Below are positions 16,149 through 25,205 of a DNA stretch of 64,000 bases, one piece after another. Numbering within the stretch: position 1 is the first letter of the stretch; each line of letters opens with the position of its first letter. The stretch is from Flavobacterium azizsancarii (lineage in GTDB: Bacteria > Bacteroidota > Bacteroidia > Flavobacteriales > Flavobacteriaceae): the NCBI RefSeq assembly GCF_027980145.1, contig NZ_JAMZNK010000031.1, positions 1 to 64,000 on the forward strand, read 5' to 3'. The notes under the pieces were generated by a model. That model made no database searches. It was not told the origin of the DNA and was given only the letters and a program-made list of their open reading frames with translations. The position numbers and the translations under genes were made by a program.

Positions 16149-16394
16149 CACGAATATGTCAATAAAAGTAAACATATTGTAGAAATTAGATGTCGCTAAA
16201 TCTAGATCAACGAAATATACCAAACAAAATAATTATATCTTAGAGATTAGATATTGGGAGATGTAAATCAACGAAATATGACAATCAAAGTAAAATATAT
16301 CGTAGACATTAGATGTTGTGGAGATGTAGATCAACGAAATATACCAAGCAAAATAATTATCTCGTAGAGATTAAATATTGGTAGAAACATATTT
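16149..16394. repeat. Four tandem ~61-bp degenerate repeats in an ABAB pattern
   Basis: Units start at cacgaa 16149, caacgaa 16208, caacgaa 16269 and caacgaa 16332. Each contains a tag-a-attagat core. Units 1 and 3 share caat(a/c)aaagtaaa, and units 2 and 4 share ataccaa(a/g)caaaataat, so the block is a duplicated ~122-bp dimer. All frames are interrupted by stops, so it is not a coding repeat. Confidence 0.65.
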
Positions 16395-16506
16395 TACGAA
16401 TTCCTCATTTGTGCCGTAGGGACAACATTAGTAAACCAGAAAACACTAACATTAAAGTTTTTTTTAATCTTTAAAATCAATTTTATCTGTCGCAAAAAAT
16501 AAAAAA

Positions 16507-17109
16507 ATGAATATAAATTTCAATTTCTCAGACAATATAATCCTGGAAGACGAACAAGTTTTATTACGTCCATTACAAGAATCCGATGTCTATAATCTAT
16601 TAGAAATTTCGATCAATGAACCCGAAACCTGGAAATATTCATTAGTTGGAGCAGACGGAAAAGAAAATCTGATCAAATACATTCAATCGGCAATAAAAAA
16701 CCGAGAAGATAAAAGAGAATTTCCGTTTATTGTCTTCGATAAAAAAACTCAAAAATACGCGGGTTCAACGCGATTTTACGATATGAATCTGGAGTTCAAA
16801 ACCCTTCAGTTAGGATTTACCTGGTATGGTTCAGCTTTTAGAGGAACCGGACTCAACAAACATTGCAAATATTTATTACTTCAATTTGCTTTCGAAACAC
16901 TTGGAATGGAACGCGTAGAATTTCGTGCTGATAACGCTAACGAACGAAGTATTGCCGCCATGAAAAGTATTGGCTGTAAAGTCGAAGGCGTTCTAAGAAA
17001 TCATATGCCAACAATAAATAAAGAAATACGCCGTGATTCGATCGTTTTAAGTATTCTTAGAAACGAGTGGTTCGATGAGGTAAAAGAAAACCTAAAACAA
17101 ATACTCTAA
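16507..17109 (+). CDS. GNAT family N-acetyltransferase (RimJ/RimL type)
   Basis: A 200-residue acetyltransferase of the Acetyltransf_3 group. Visible elements are the N-terminal strand VLLRPLQESDVYNLLEI, the central FIVFDKKTQKYAGSTRFYD, and the acetyl-CoA region GFTWYGSAFRGTGLNKHCKY, in which R-G-T-G corresponds to the Q/R-x-x-G-x-G/A pyrophosphate loop. These are followed by GMERVEFRADNANERSIAAM, the typical end of the fold. The substrate (protein N-terminus, small molecule or antibiotic) cannot be told from sequence. It stands alone between repeat-rich spacers. Confidence 0.85.
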   Translation: MNINFNFSDNIILEDEQVLLRPLQESDVYNLLEISINEPETWKYSLVGADGKENLIKYIQSAIKNREDKREFPFIVFDKKTQKYAGSTRFYDMNLEFKTLQLGFTWYGSAFRGTGLNKHCKYLLLQFAFETLGMERVEFRADNANERSIAAMKSIGCKVEGVLRNHMPTINKEIRRDSIVLSILRNEWFDEVKENLKQIL

Positions 17110-17142
17110 CAAAGAACCGCAGCTTCGATCCATATTATAGGG

Positions 17143-17223
17143 CTGGACTTTAGTCCAGTTTAGATATAAATAATAAATAATGATTTGGCCATTCCCATTC
17201 CCATTTCCATTCCCATTCCCATT
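17143..17223. repeat. Hairpin plus ATTCCC microsatellite
   Basis: ctggac / gtccag hairpin at 17143-17158, then about five tandem copies of the hexamer attccc (one with a t) at 17191-17223, followed by ttggaatttggaatt. The ttggaattt unit recurs at 31624-31655. Confidence 0.6.
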
Positions 17224-17262
17224 TTGGAATTTGGAATTAAAAAAATTGAAATTTAATCTTTG

Positions 17263-17886
17263 CTATCCATCCTGCAAAATAAGACCTTGTTCTTTTCTCA
17301 TTTTTACAACTAAATTATCAATGTGGGTTTTTATTTTTTGAGGTAATAAATTCCAGTCTTTATCTTTTTTGAAATTTCTGCAGTAATCCAGGTCACATTC
17401 TACAGCCCGTATTACATATTTTTTGTTTTTATAGACAGTAATAATTTTAACGCGTCTTATTCCTCCATACTCCGTTTTTGTTCCGTACACAATTACAGGA
17501 TCTATGTAGCCATCGCCATCAAGATCTTTTGTGTTGCAATATTTTGTCCAGAACCAAATCGTAGTTTCTTTTGGATCAGTGGGTTCAAGCAGATCGTTGA
17601 TTCTCCATTTTTCAAGAAAACCCCCATGATCAGCCATGACACATATTGCCTGAATTTTAGTGTTTAAAGTGTCATTTTGAGTAATATTCTTTTTGTTTTC
17701 ACACAAAAGCAATTCATACACACCACTTTTATCATCTAATTCAAATGCTTTATAAATCGGGAAATCAGAAAGTTGATTGAGCTCCTTTTGATTGATTTCT
17801 TGTTTTGTCAATCTGTAACTGTCTGTTTTTTGCGAAAAACCAAATGTAGTATAAGAAAGCATTAGAAATAAAATGTAATTTTTCAT
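17263..17886 (-). CDS. Secreted protein of unknown function, possibly M949_RS01915-type
   Basis: A 207-residue protein with signal peptide MKNYILFLMLSYTTFGFSQ. The middle carries KDLDGDGYIDPVIVYG, a calcium-loop-like DxDxDGxxD stretch, followed by GGIRRVKIITVYKNKKYVIRAVE. This layout resembles the flavobacterial family annotated M949_RS01915 surface polysaccharide biosynthesis protein, named after a Riemerella mutant; I recall this only from memory. No catalytic residues are evident. A candidate -7 box lies 26 bases upstream, so it is probably monocistronic. Confidence 0.6.
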   Translation of the reverse strand: MKNYILFLMLSYTTFGFSQKTDSYRLTKQEINQKELNQLSDFPIYKAFELDDKSGVYELLLCENKKNITQNDTLNTKIQAICVMADHGGFLEKWRINDLLEPTDPKETTIWFWTKYCNTKDLDGDGYIDPVIVYGTKTEYGGIRRVKIITVYKNKKYVIRAVECDLDYCRNFKKDKDWNLLPQKIKTHIDNLVVKMRKEQGLILQDG

Positions 17887-17911
17887 ATATAAATGATGTT
17901 TTTGGATAGTT

Positions 17912-17919
17912 CAAAGATA
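17912..17919 (-). promoter_or_regulatory. Candidate -7 box for the 207-residue secreted protein
   Basis: TATCTTTG on the minus strand (TAnnTTTG), with a possible -33 TTG at 17943-17945. Confidence 0.45.
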
Positions 17920-18046
17920 TTTAAAAGCATTTTAGTCTGGAACAATTTATATTTTTTAAAAAGCATATTTTATTGTAATTTTCTATCCTGAAATTATTGG
18001 TAAATCGTTTTAGTAAATATCTGATACAGCTTTTAGGCAAAAAACA

Positions 18047-20392
18047 ATGATTAAAAAATATCTTATGAATAGAATAAATTGCAAAAGTTTTCTTTTTGGA
18101 TTGTCATTTTTGATGTTTGGTTATGGTGCAAATGCACAGAAAAAAACAATCGGGAAACGCAATCTGATTCAGTACGTTGATCCCATGATTGGCACGGCAA
18201 AAATGGGGCACACTTACCCTGGAGCAACGGTTCCGTTTGGGAGTGTGCAGTTAAGTCCGGAAACCGATACGATTGCTTACAGTTTAAACGGAAAATACAA
18301 TGGCGATGTCTATAAATTTTGTGCGGGATATCAATACGAAGACAAAACGATTGTGGGATTTAGTCACACCCATTTTAGCGGAACAGGACATTCTGATTTA
18401 GGAGATTTTTTGATTATGCCCACAACCGGAAAACTGCAATTGAATCCGGGAGTAGCTTCAAAACCATTATCGGGTTATCGATCTGCGTTTTCACATACAA
18501 CCGAAAAAGCAGAGCCTGCATATTACAGCGTCTTTCTTGAAGATCATAAAATTAAGGCTGAACTTACGGCAACAACGCGAGTTGGAATGCATCAATATAC
18601 GTTTCCAAAGTCAGATGAAGCGCATATTATTCTCGATTTGACCTCCGGAATTTACAATTACGATAAAAAGAATGTCTGGACATTTGTTCGCGTTGAGAAC
18701 GATACTCTGATTACAGGATATCGCCAGACTAATGGTTGGGCGAGAACCAGAACAGTTTATTTTGCCATGTCTTTTAGTAAGCCAATTAAAAGCTACGGAC
18801 AAGCGCCTCTTGAAAAAAGTGTCTACAAAGGTTTTTGGGGAAGGTTTGATCAAACCAAAAACTTTCCAGAAATGGCAGGTCAGAACCTGAAATTGTTTTT
18901 TGATTTTAATACTGAAGAAGGAGAGAAAATCAAAATAAAAATGGCTTTATCTCCTGTAAGTTCTGCCGGAGCATTGGAGAATATGAAAAAGGAAGTTCCG
19001 GGTTGGGATTTTGAAAAGGTAAAAAAACAAAGTCAGGAAGTTTGGAATAACGAATTGAATAAAATTCAGATTGAAACTATTCAGAAAGAAGATTTAGTCA
19101 ATTTCTATACATCAATGTATCATGCCTTTTTGGGTCCAACAGAATACATGGATTTAGACGGAAACTATAAAGGTCTGGATATGAACGTTCATAAGGCGGA
19201 GAACTTTAAAAATTATACGAGTTATTCTTTGTGGGATACTTATAGAGCTTTACATCCTTTATTTAATTTGGTTCAGCCCGCCCGAAACTCAGATATGATC
19301 AGTTCGATGTTGGCGCATTCAGATCAAAGTGTGCACAAAATGCTGCCAATCTGGTCGCATTATGCCAATGAGAATTGGTGCATGATTGGTTATCATTCTG
19401 TTTCAGTAATTGCTGATGCGATTGTAAAAGGGAATGGAAATTTTGACAGAGAAAAAGCACTTCAGGCTTGTGTTAATACGGCTAAAGTGCCTTATTATGA
19501 CGGGTTAGAGTATTATATGAAAATGGGGTATGTTCCGGAAGATAAAAACGGATCTTCGGTTTCTAAAACCTTAGAATATGCTTATGATGATTGGGCGATT
19601 GCTCAGGCAGCAAAAAAGTTAGGGAAAACCGATGTTTATAACGAATTCATCGAAAGATCTAAAAATTATAAGAACGTTTACGATTCTAAAACTGGTTTTA
19701 TGCGTCCTAAATTAAATGACGGAACTTTCAAAAAAGAGTTTGATCCATTAGACACGCACGGACAAGGTTTTATCGAAGGAAATTCATGGAATTATAGTTT
19801 GTATGTTCCGCAGGATCCTACCGAAATGATCAAAATGATGGGAGGAAATGATAAGTTTAACGTAAGATTAGATTCTTTGTTCAGTATGCATTTGCCGGAT
19901 AAATATTTTGAAAACACAGAAGATATTACAAGAGAAGGAATCATTGGGAACTATGTTCACGGAAATGAGCCTTCGCATCATGTAGTTTATTTATACAATT
20001 GGACAAATTCGCCCTGGAAAGCACAAGACAAAATCAGAATGATCCTGAAAAAAATGTACCGAAATGGTGCTGACGGTTTAGGCGGAAATGACGATTTTGG
20101 GCAAATGAGTGCCTGGTATATTTTTAGCAGTTTAGGATTTTACCCAGTTGCGCCGGGTTCTGATGAATATGCATTGGGAAGTCCGTTGGTAAAGAAAGCT
20201 GTTTTTAATTTAGATAACGGAAAAACTTTTGAAGTTGAAACCGTAAATCAATCGGATAAAAATGTGTTTGTGAGTAAAGTACTTTTGAACGGAAAACAAT
20301 TAGACAAACCTTTCTTAAAACATGCAGATGTTATTAATGGTGGGAAAATTACGTTTTATATGAGTGCCAAACCGAATAAAAAGAATTATTAA
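18047..20392 (+). CDS. GH92 family alpha-mannosidase
   Basis: A secreted 781-residue glycoside hydrolase of family 92, calcium-dependent exo-mannosidases that trim alpha-linked mannose from N-glycans and yeast mannan. N-terminal signatures are YVDPMIGTAKMGHTYPGATV and GFSHTHFSGTGHSDLG. In the C-terminal barrel, EGNSWNYSLYVPQD carries the likely catalytic acid Glu577, and GGNDDFGQMSAWYIFSSLG carries the Asp682/Asp683 pair that positions water and Ca2+. The signal peptide follows either ATG 18047 or ATG 18065; the second gives a more typical N-terminus (MNRINCKSFLFG). It is solitary, with no SusCD or other mannosidases nearby. Confidence 0.93.
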   Translation: MIKKYLMNRINCKSFLFGLSFLMFGYGANAQKKTIGKRNLIQYVDPMIGTAKMGHTYPGATVPFGSVQLSPETDTIAYSLNGKYNGDVYKFCAGYQYEDKTIVGFSHTHFSGTGHSDLGDFLIMPTTGKLQLNPGVASKPLSGYRSAFSHTTEKAEPAYYSVFLEDHKIKAELTATTRVGMHQYTFPKSDEAHIILDLTSGIYNYDKKNVWTFVRVENDTLITGYRQTNGWARTRTVYFAMSFSKPIKSYGQAPLEKSVYKGFWGRFDQTKNFPEMAGQNLKLFFDFNTEEGEKIKIKMALSPVSSAGALENMKKEVPGWDFEKVKKQSQEVWNNELNKIQIETIQKEDLVNFYTSMYHAFLGPTEYMDLDGNYKGLDMNVHKAENFKNYTSYSLWDTYRALHPLFNLVQPARNSDMISSMLAHSDQSVHKMLPIWSHYANENWCMIGYHSVSVIADAIVKGNGNFDREKALQACVNTAKVPYYDGLEYYMKMGYVPEDKNGSSVSKTLEYAYDDWAIAQAAKKLGKTDVYNEFIERSKNYKNVYDSKTGFMRPKLNDGTFKKEFDPLDTHGQGFIEGNSWNYSLYVPQDPTEMIKMMGGNDKFNVRLDSLFSMHLPDKYFENTEDITREGIIGNYVHGNEPSHHVVYLYNWTNSPWKAQDKIRMILKKMYRNGADGLGGNDDFGQMSAWYIFSSLGFYPVAPGSDEYALGSPLVKKAVFNLDNGKTFEVETVNQSDKNVFVSKVLLNGKQLDKPFLKHADVINGGKITFYMSAKPNKKNY

Positions 20393-20503
20393 AATTAAAG
20401 TTTGCCCACGGATTTATCGGGCTAAACGGATTTATACTGATTTCATTTTAGTGTCACCCTGTTCATTCGGCCATTTAGAATTATTAGCAAGTTAAATTTT
20501 GAT

Positions 20504-20863
20504 ATGAAAAAGAACATAATAATTGAAAATGTAGGTGTTTGTATGGATGGTGGGACTCTTATATTAGAAATAAAAAAGAATCAATCAACCTTTTATGAAG
20601 TTCAATTTGTACAAAAAGTTATTTTTTCAAGTCGGGCTTTGAGGGAGCAATTACCAGGCAGTCTGGTTTTGAATGAAAAGGAGGTTGAAATAAGATCAGA
20701 ATTGGAAAAAGAAATACTTTCAGAGATTAAATCTGCTGAATTTGGAACAAAGATATCTGAAAAAGAAAGAGGTTCTTTAAAACAAATAATTTCAGAGCAC
20801 ATAGATTTTGTTGAATCTGAAGATTATATAAAAGTTGCTAAAAAAGTTGGACGAATAAAATAA
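20504..20863 (+). CDS. Hypothetical protein, 119 aa
   Basis: A small, charged cytoplasmic protein with an N-terminal beta hairpin (IIIENVGVCMDGGTLILEIKK) and a helical C-terminal two-thirds rich in E and K. No signal peptide, membrane segment or known motif. It sits after GH92 behind a repeat-like spacer (cggatttat / cggatttatactgattt) and before another small hypothetical gene. Such pairs can be orphan immunity proteins, but nothing here proves it. Confidence 0.5.
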   Translation: MKKNIIIENVGVCMDGGTLILEIKKNQSTFYEVQFVQKVIFSSRALREQLPGSLVLNEKEVEIRSELEKEILSEIKSAEFGTKISEKERGSLKQIISEHIDFVESEDYIKVAKKVGRIK

Positions 20864-20974
20864 CAATATAATTCGTAATTAAGTTTTTTAGTTTTAGAAT
20901 AATTGATAAAAAGTAAACAATATGGTTTAGTTTGCAAAAACTTCCCGAAATTTGCACTTTAAATAAAAGTAAAT

Positions 20975-21418
20975 ATGAAAATAAATCTAAAATCAGGAAT
21001 TGATAAATTGCTTTTCGGAATGAAGCAAAATGATGTAACGGCTGCTTTGGGAAAACCGGACAAAAATTATGTAGACGAAGATGACAATGTGATTTTTGTA
21101 TACAATGCACACAAAATCAGATTGACATTTTATCAGGAAGAAGACTTGAAATTAGGTTATTTAGTAGCTTCAAGCAATGATCTTGAAGTTTTCGGGTTCA
21201 AGTTAATCGGAAGAAAAATTGCGGATGTAAAGAAAGATTTGGCAACAAAAGAAATTACAAAATACACTCAGGAAACTTTTGATACTTTCGAGAACTATTT
21301 CAATGAAGACAATTGGTTTATTCTTCAAACAGAATTCGACGAAGTGGTAAAGTTCGAAATCGGTGCGATTATCAACGGTAAAGACGAGTTTGACTGGAAG
21401 TTTCCGGTGAAGAAATAA
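20975..21418 (+). CDS. Hypothetical protein with BamE/SmpA-like motif, 147 aa
   Basis: A cytoplasmic protein without a signal peptide. The segment LLFGMKQNDVTAALGKPDKN has the G-M-x4-V-x3-L-G-x-P-D pattern of small alpha/beta domains such as BamE/SmpA; a second weaker copy may be GFKLIGRKIADVKKDLATK. The N- and C-terminal parts contain alternating strands. Function unknown. It ends before a bidirectional terminator shared with the convergent M61 peptidase gene. Confidence 0.6.
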   Translation: MKINLKSGIDKLLFGMKQNDVTAALGKPDKNYVDEDDNVIFVYNAHKIRLTFYQEEDLKLGYLVASSNDLEVFGFKLIGRKIADVKKDLATKEITKYTQETFDTFENYFNEDNWFILQTEFDEVVKFEIGAIINGKDEFDWKFPVKK

Positions 21419-21426
21419 GCATGATT

Positions 21427-21532
21427 TTGTCAGAGTGAGCGAAGGGAGAAATCACACGCGTAAATCGACAAAGATTGGCGAACTACTTTGCGGAATTTCT
21501 AGTGTGATTTCTCCCTTCGGTCGAAATGACAA
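21427..21532. repeat. Long imperfect inverted repeat
   Basis: Left arm 21427-21456 (gagcgaagggagaaatcaca within it) and right arm 21502-21532 (gtgtgatttctcccttcgg) pair over ~30 bp with a ~45-bp loop. It is a dispersed-type element and not a promoter feature. Confidence 0.65.
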
Positions 21533-21550
21533 ATAGGACTTAAATAAACA

Positions 21551-21580
21551 AAAAAACCGACAATCACTTGTCGGTTTTTT
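21551..21580. terminator. Bidirectional terminator between convergent genes
   Basis: Perfect stem aaaaaaccgacaa / ttgtcggtttttt with a 4-base loop. A- and T-tracts on both sides serve the plus gene ending at 21418 and the M61 gene ending at 21601. Confidence 0.88.
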
Positions 21581-21600
21581 TATGTTCAGATGAAAAGAAA

Positions 21601-23460
21601 TTATCCTTTTAACCATGCATTTTTAAGTTTCTCTTTTGAAGCATCAGTTGCTTTAAAAGTTTCTTTTTCTTCAAATGGTACTTTCACGGTTCCTTTTACA
21701 GTTTCTTCTTTACCATTACGTTTTATTTTAAGCGTAATCGGATCGTTTTCTTTCCAGTTTTCACTTTCAGAAATCAAGTCGTAAATGTTATCTAAGTTGT
21801 ATGTTTTTCCGTTTACAGCAACGATTACATCGCCGGCTTTAAGCTTTAAGTTCGTAAAGAATACATTCAGGTCAACATCAGGACGTACGCTTATTATTTT
21901 AGTCGCCGGATCAACACCAATATAAGGAGTTTGTCCTTTGATGAAAATTGATGCCGGAACTTTTTCAGACGCTTTTGTAACGCCCACTTTTGCCAAATAA
22001 AAATCGTATGGAATTGGCGTTGTTCCTGCTACATATTTATTTAAGAATTCGCCAACTTCAGGATAAGTCAATTCTGTAATTTTAGCAAAAAGTTCATTGT
22101 CATTAAATGGTTTTTCAACACCATATTCGTTTGCTAATTTATGCATCAGGTCCAGAATACCTCGTTCGCCATTACTTTTTTCTCTGATGATAATGTCAAT
22201 ACACATCCCAATTAAAGCTCCTTTTTGATACACATTTAAGTATTGGTCTTTGTAAGGCTGTACCAATACGTTTGCACTCATTTTGGTAAATGACATGGTA
22301 TCGTTTAACGTTTTTGCTTCTTCGATTTTGCCTGCAATACGGGTATAGAATTCGTTTTCATCAATTAAACCCTGATTGATTTGAAAAAGATTCGCAAAAT
22401 ATTCTGTTACACCTTCATACATCCATAAATGCTCAGACATTTTTGGTGCGTTATAATCAAAATACTGAATCTCTTTTGAGTGCACAGTAAGTGGAGTCAC
22501 AATATGAAAAAACTCATGAGAAACGACATCTTTCATCGATTCTATCAGTTTTTCTTTTGGCATAGATTCCGGCAGAACAACTGTAGTTGCTGTAGGATGT
22601 TCAAGAGCTCCAAAACCGTGTGCATCATCTTTTGCCATACTTGACAAATACAATAAAACGGTATATTTTTTAGTTGCATTTACTTTGCCTAAAAAGTTTT
22701 TTTGCGCCGTCATTATGGTTTTCATTTCCGGGGTAATACTTTCAGCAGTAAATTTTCCGGTAGGAGAGTAAACAGCGATCAGGATATCCATCCCGTTTAC
22801 GTTAAAAGTGGTGTAATCCGGTTTAGAATACATGATTGGGTTTTCGACCAGAACTGCATAACGAGGTGTCGTAAAAACGTCGCTTGTATTGCTGGCATCT
22901 TCATCTGTCATTGAAGTTGCTCCCCAAAGTGTTTCAGGGTGGGTAATGGTAACTTTGTACGGAATATCTAATTTATCCTGAAAGTAACCTACAAAACCGT
23001 GTGTATTGATCATGAAGTTAATTCCTGCATTAATGTTGGTTCCGGCTGGCGAAAAAATATCGTCATTACCAAATCCCGTTCCTTTTTCAGTATCAAAAGT
23101 ATCATTTACTAAGTAAGTGATTTTTTTTAATTTTTTTGCATCAGAAATCGACCATGAATTATCATCGATTCTTTTTACTGTCAAAGGATTTCCTTTAGCA
23201 TCAAAAGCTTTAAAATCTTCTGAATTTTTACCGTAGTTATCTGTAGAATAGGTGCCCGGAACTGTTTTAGGGATACTATAAATTATTTCGTCGGTTTTGA
23301 TTTGTGGAGGCGTAACAGTTACCAAAACTTTATCGTCTTTTACATCGATAAGATTAATGGTAACATCTACAACATTGCTTTTTGCAGCGCCGGATGAACT
23401 TCCTGTTTTACAGCTCCAAAGTGTTACTGCAAGAACCAAGGTATAAAGTATTTTTTTCAT
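21601..23460 (-). CDS. M61 family metallopeptidase (glycyl aminopeptidase-like) with PDZ domain, lipoprotein
   Basis: A 619-residue lipoprotein (lipobox LWSC, Cys17). The N-terminal beta domain precedes the zinc site HEFFH (residues 315-319) with the third ligand Glu349 in MYEGVTEYFA; FGALEHPTATTVVLPE just upstream is typical of M61 and M1-like peptidases. The C-terminus contains a PDZ-like segment (TPYIGVDPATKI, then LKAGDVIVAVNGKTY). M61 enzymes have been shown to release N-terminal Gly or Ala. It is most likely anchored facing the periplasm or surface. Well supported. Confidence 0.92.
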   Translation of the reverse strand: MKKILYTLVLAVTLWSCKTGSSSGAAKSNVVDVTINLIDVKDDKVLVTVTPPQIKTDEIIYSIPKTVPGTYSTDNYGKNSEDFKAFDAKGNPLTVKRIDDNSWSISDAKKLKKITYLVNDTFDTEKGTGFGNDDIFSPAGTNINAGINFMINTHGFVGYFQDKLDIPYKVTITHPETLWGATSMTDEDASNTSDVFTTPRYAVLVENPIMYSKPDYTTFNVNGMDILIAVYSPTGKFTAESITPEMKTIMTAQKNFLGKVNATKKYTVLLYLSSMAKDDAHGFGALEHPTATTVVLPESMPKEKLIESMKDVVSHEFFHIVTPLTVHSKEIQYFDYNAPKMSEHLWMYEGVTEYFANLFQINQGLIDENEFYTRIAGKIEEAKTLNDTMSFTKMSANVLVQPYKDQYLNVYQKGALIGMCIDIIIREKSNGERGILDLMHKLANEYGVEKPFNDNELFAKITELTYPEVGEFLNKYVAGTTPIPYDFYLAKVGVTKASEKVPASIFIKGQTPYIGVDPATKIISVRPDVDLNVFFTNLKLKAGDVIVAVNGKTYNLDNIYDLISESENWKENDPITLKIKRNGKEETVKGTVKVPFEEKETFKATDASKEKLKNAWLKG

Positions 23461-23526
23461 TTGTTTGCGTTTAGTTATTTGTATTTGACTTGTAATGTCT
23501 GAAAAAGTTACATTGACATTAAAAAT

Positions 23527-23555
23527 ATAAAAAAAACTCCTGAATTTCAGGAGTT
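23527..23555 (-). terminator. Terminator for the DUF2805-type gene
   Basis: Stem aactcctgaa / ttcaggagtt with an A-run on its left, i.e. a U-tract for minus-strand transcripts. Confidence 0.8.
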
Positions 23556-23560
23556 CTGTC

Positions 23561-23842
23561 TTAGTCTAGTTTGTTTTTTATATAATATTTACCATCCAAA
23601 TCTTCATCAAAATCATCTATTTTAACGGGTTTTGGTTTTGGTTTATTTGCAACTGCCTTCTTTTTCCACATCTCAAATTTTTCAAGTGGCATCTTCTTTT
23701 TCATGATTTCCAGAACTTCTTTTTCTGCCAATCCAAATTCCTTTTTAATGATCTCAAATGGATTTTTTTCTTCTAAGGCTAACGAAACAAGTTTTTCGGT
23801 TTGTTCCCAATTCAATTCTTTACGGTTACTCTTTTTCATCAC
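23561..23842 (-). CDS. DUF2805/TIGR03643-type small protein
   Basis: A 93-residue basic, helical cytoplasmic protein. The core LALEEKNPFEIIKKEFGLAE, then KEVLEIMKKKMPLEKFEMWKKK, matches the TIGR03643 pattern, whose members are small helix-turn-helix-like proteins of unknown role. A K/P-rich linker and an acidic tail (DDFDEDLDGKYY) follow. It has its own terminator. Confidence 0.75.
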   Translation of the reverse strand: MMKKSNRKELNWEQTEKLVSLALEEKNPFEIIKKEFGLAEKEVLEIMKKKMPLEKFEMWKKKAVANKPKPKPVKIDDFDEDLDGKYYIKNKLD

Positions 23843-23959
23843 GTGAAAATTAATTCAAAATAGGTGTTAATGATTAATAGATTGATTTTCAATTTAAGTA
23901 TCAATATTAATAAAAAAAATAATTAGTTGGTGCGATGTGGGAGTTTTTTTTTAATGATT

Positions 23960-24787
23960 TTAACTGTTTTTTATGGATCTTGATTTTTGAAACGGAATTT
24001 GCAATAAATTTTTCAATTTATTGTTCTCTTCGGCTGTCATGTGAGTGTCTAATCCATAAATTAATTCTTCTTTTGGCAAGGTGGTAAAAGTGCCAAAAAG
24101 ACGATCCCAAACCGAAAAAATATTTCCGTAATTGCTATCTGTGTAGGGCAGCACATAATGATGATGAACTTTATGCATATTGGGAGAAATGATAAAATAA
24201 CTTAAAAAAATATCTAATTTATTGGGTAAAGAAATATTCGCATGATTGAACTGCGAAAAAATAACAGATAAACTTTGATATAAGAATACCATCCACATTG
24301 GGCTTCCTACTATTAATACACCCAGAGTTGTAAAAACGAAACGAATGACACTTTCTCCGGGATGATGTCTGTTGGCAGTTGTTGTATCAATCCAGGTATC
24401 AGTATGATGTACAATATGAAACCTCCATAAAAATTTTATCTTGTGCTGAACAAGATGTGCTAAATAAGCTCCAATCAGGTCTAATAAAAGTAATCCGATA
24501 ATGATGTAAAGCCATATTGGTATTTGAGGCAGCCAATTCAGGATTCCAAAATGATTTTTAGTTGCCCAATTTGCAGTTTGAATCAGGATGAAAGCAAGAA
24601 CAAAATTGACAATTATAGTGGTAAATGTCAGAAAGAAGTTAATTCCTGCGTGCTGCCACTTTTGATATTTCATTTGAAACAATGGGAAAGTGTTTTCTAT
24701 TAACCAAAACACAGTGATTCCGCCAACCAAAATTAAGCTTCGGTGCAAAGACGGGATCGTACTAAAATATGCTGTAATATCATTCAT
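23960..24787 (-). CDS. Sterol desaturase/fatty acid hydroxylase family membrane protein
   Basis: A 275-residue membrane di-iron enzyme. The histidine clusters of the family are all present: HLVQH (111-115), HIVHH (124-128), RHHPGE (from 140), NHAN (from 181) and HKVHHH (205-210). Four or five hydrophobic segments surround them. Members hydroxylate or desaturate lipids, carotenoids or sterols; the substrate here is unknown, and flavobacteria often have several paralogues. It is monocistronic in appearance. Confidence 0.9.
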   Translation of the reverse strand: MNDITAYFSTIPSLHRSLILVGGITVFWLIENTFPLFQMKYQKWQHAGINFFLTFTTIIVNFVLAFILIQTANWATKNHFGILNWLPQIPIWLYIIIGLLLLDLIGAYLAHLVQHKIKFLWRFHIVHHTDTWIDTTTANRHHPGESVIRFVFTTLGVLIVGSPMWMVFLYQSLSVIFSQFNHANISLPNKLDIFLSYFIISPNMHKVHHHYVLPYTDSNYGNIFSVWDRLFGTFTTLPKEELIYGLDTHMTAEENNKLKNLLQIPFQKSRSIKNS

Positions 24788-24860
24788 AAATTAAAAAAAT
24801 TAGATTAATAAAGTTTTAATCTGTTTGTTATGAGTAGATTGTTCTGAATTATTGGCATAT

Positions 24861-24904
24861 AAAAAAGAGAAAACCAAATATAAATATATTCGATTTTCTC
24901 TTTA
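24861..24904 (-). terminator. Terminator after glsB-like gene
   Basis: Stem aaagagaaaa / ttttctcttt around a 20-base loop, downstream of the minus-strand GlsB gene. Confidence 0.65.
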
Positions 24905-24930
24905 AAATGTAAATTATAGTGTGAAATATT

Positions 24931-25173
24931 TTATGATTTTTTAATGAGGCTTATTATAAACAATAATACCCAGGCGCCTCCAACAGCAATTAAAATTTGC
25001 CAAAGAAGACCTCCGCCTCCAATACCAAGATTACCGGCGATCCAGCCACCAATAACTCCGCCAACAATTCCAACAATAATATTACCCAGCAGTCCAAATC
25101 CTGCTCCTTTCCAGATCTGACCAGCCAGCCATCCGGAAATTGCTCCTATAAGTAAAAAATACAAGAATGCCAT
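24931..25173 (-). CDS. GlsB/YeaQ/YmgE family stress-response membrane protein
   Basis: An 80-residue, very hydrophobic, glycine-rich protein of the transglycosylase-associated (YeaQ/YmgE) family. AFLYFLLIGAISGWLAGQIW is followed by two more glycine-zipper helices (GNIIVGIVGGVIGGWIAG and the C-terminal segment). The family is linked to general and cell-envelope stress, though no biochemical function is established. It is the last gene of a three-gene set with aquaporin and DoxX, spaced 30-32 bp. Confidence 0.9.
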   Translation of the reverse strand: MAFLYFLLIGAISGWLAGQIWKGAGFGLLGNIIVGIVGGVIGGWIAGNLGIGGGGLLWQILIAVGGAWVLLFIISLIKKS

Positions 25174-25205
25174 ATGATTTTTTTTTAAGTTACAAGTAGA
25201 TTTGA

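Noticed and set aside
16149..16394. CRISPR array at the tandem repeats
   Set aside because: Units are ~61 bp, degenerate across their whole length, with no constant repeat and unique spacer pattern and no cas genes.
20838..21110. 90-residue minus-strand frame overlapping two small plus-strand genes
   Set aside because: It overlaps the ends of genes with better protein-like sequence and codon use on the plus strand.
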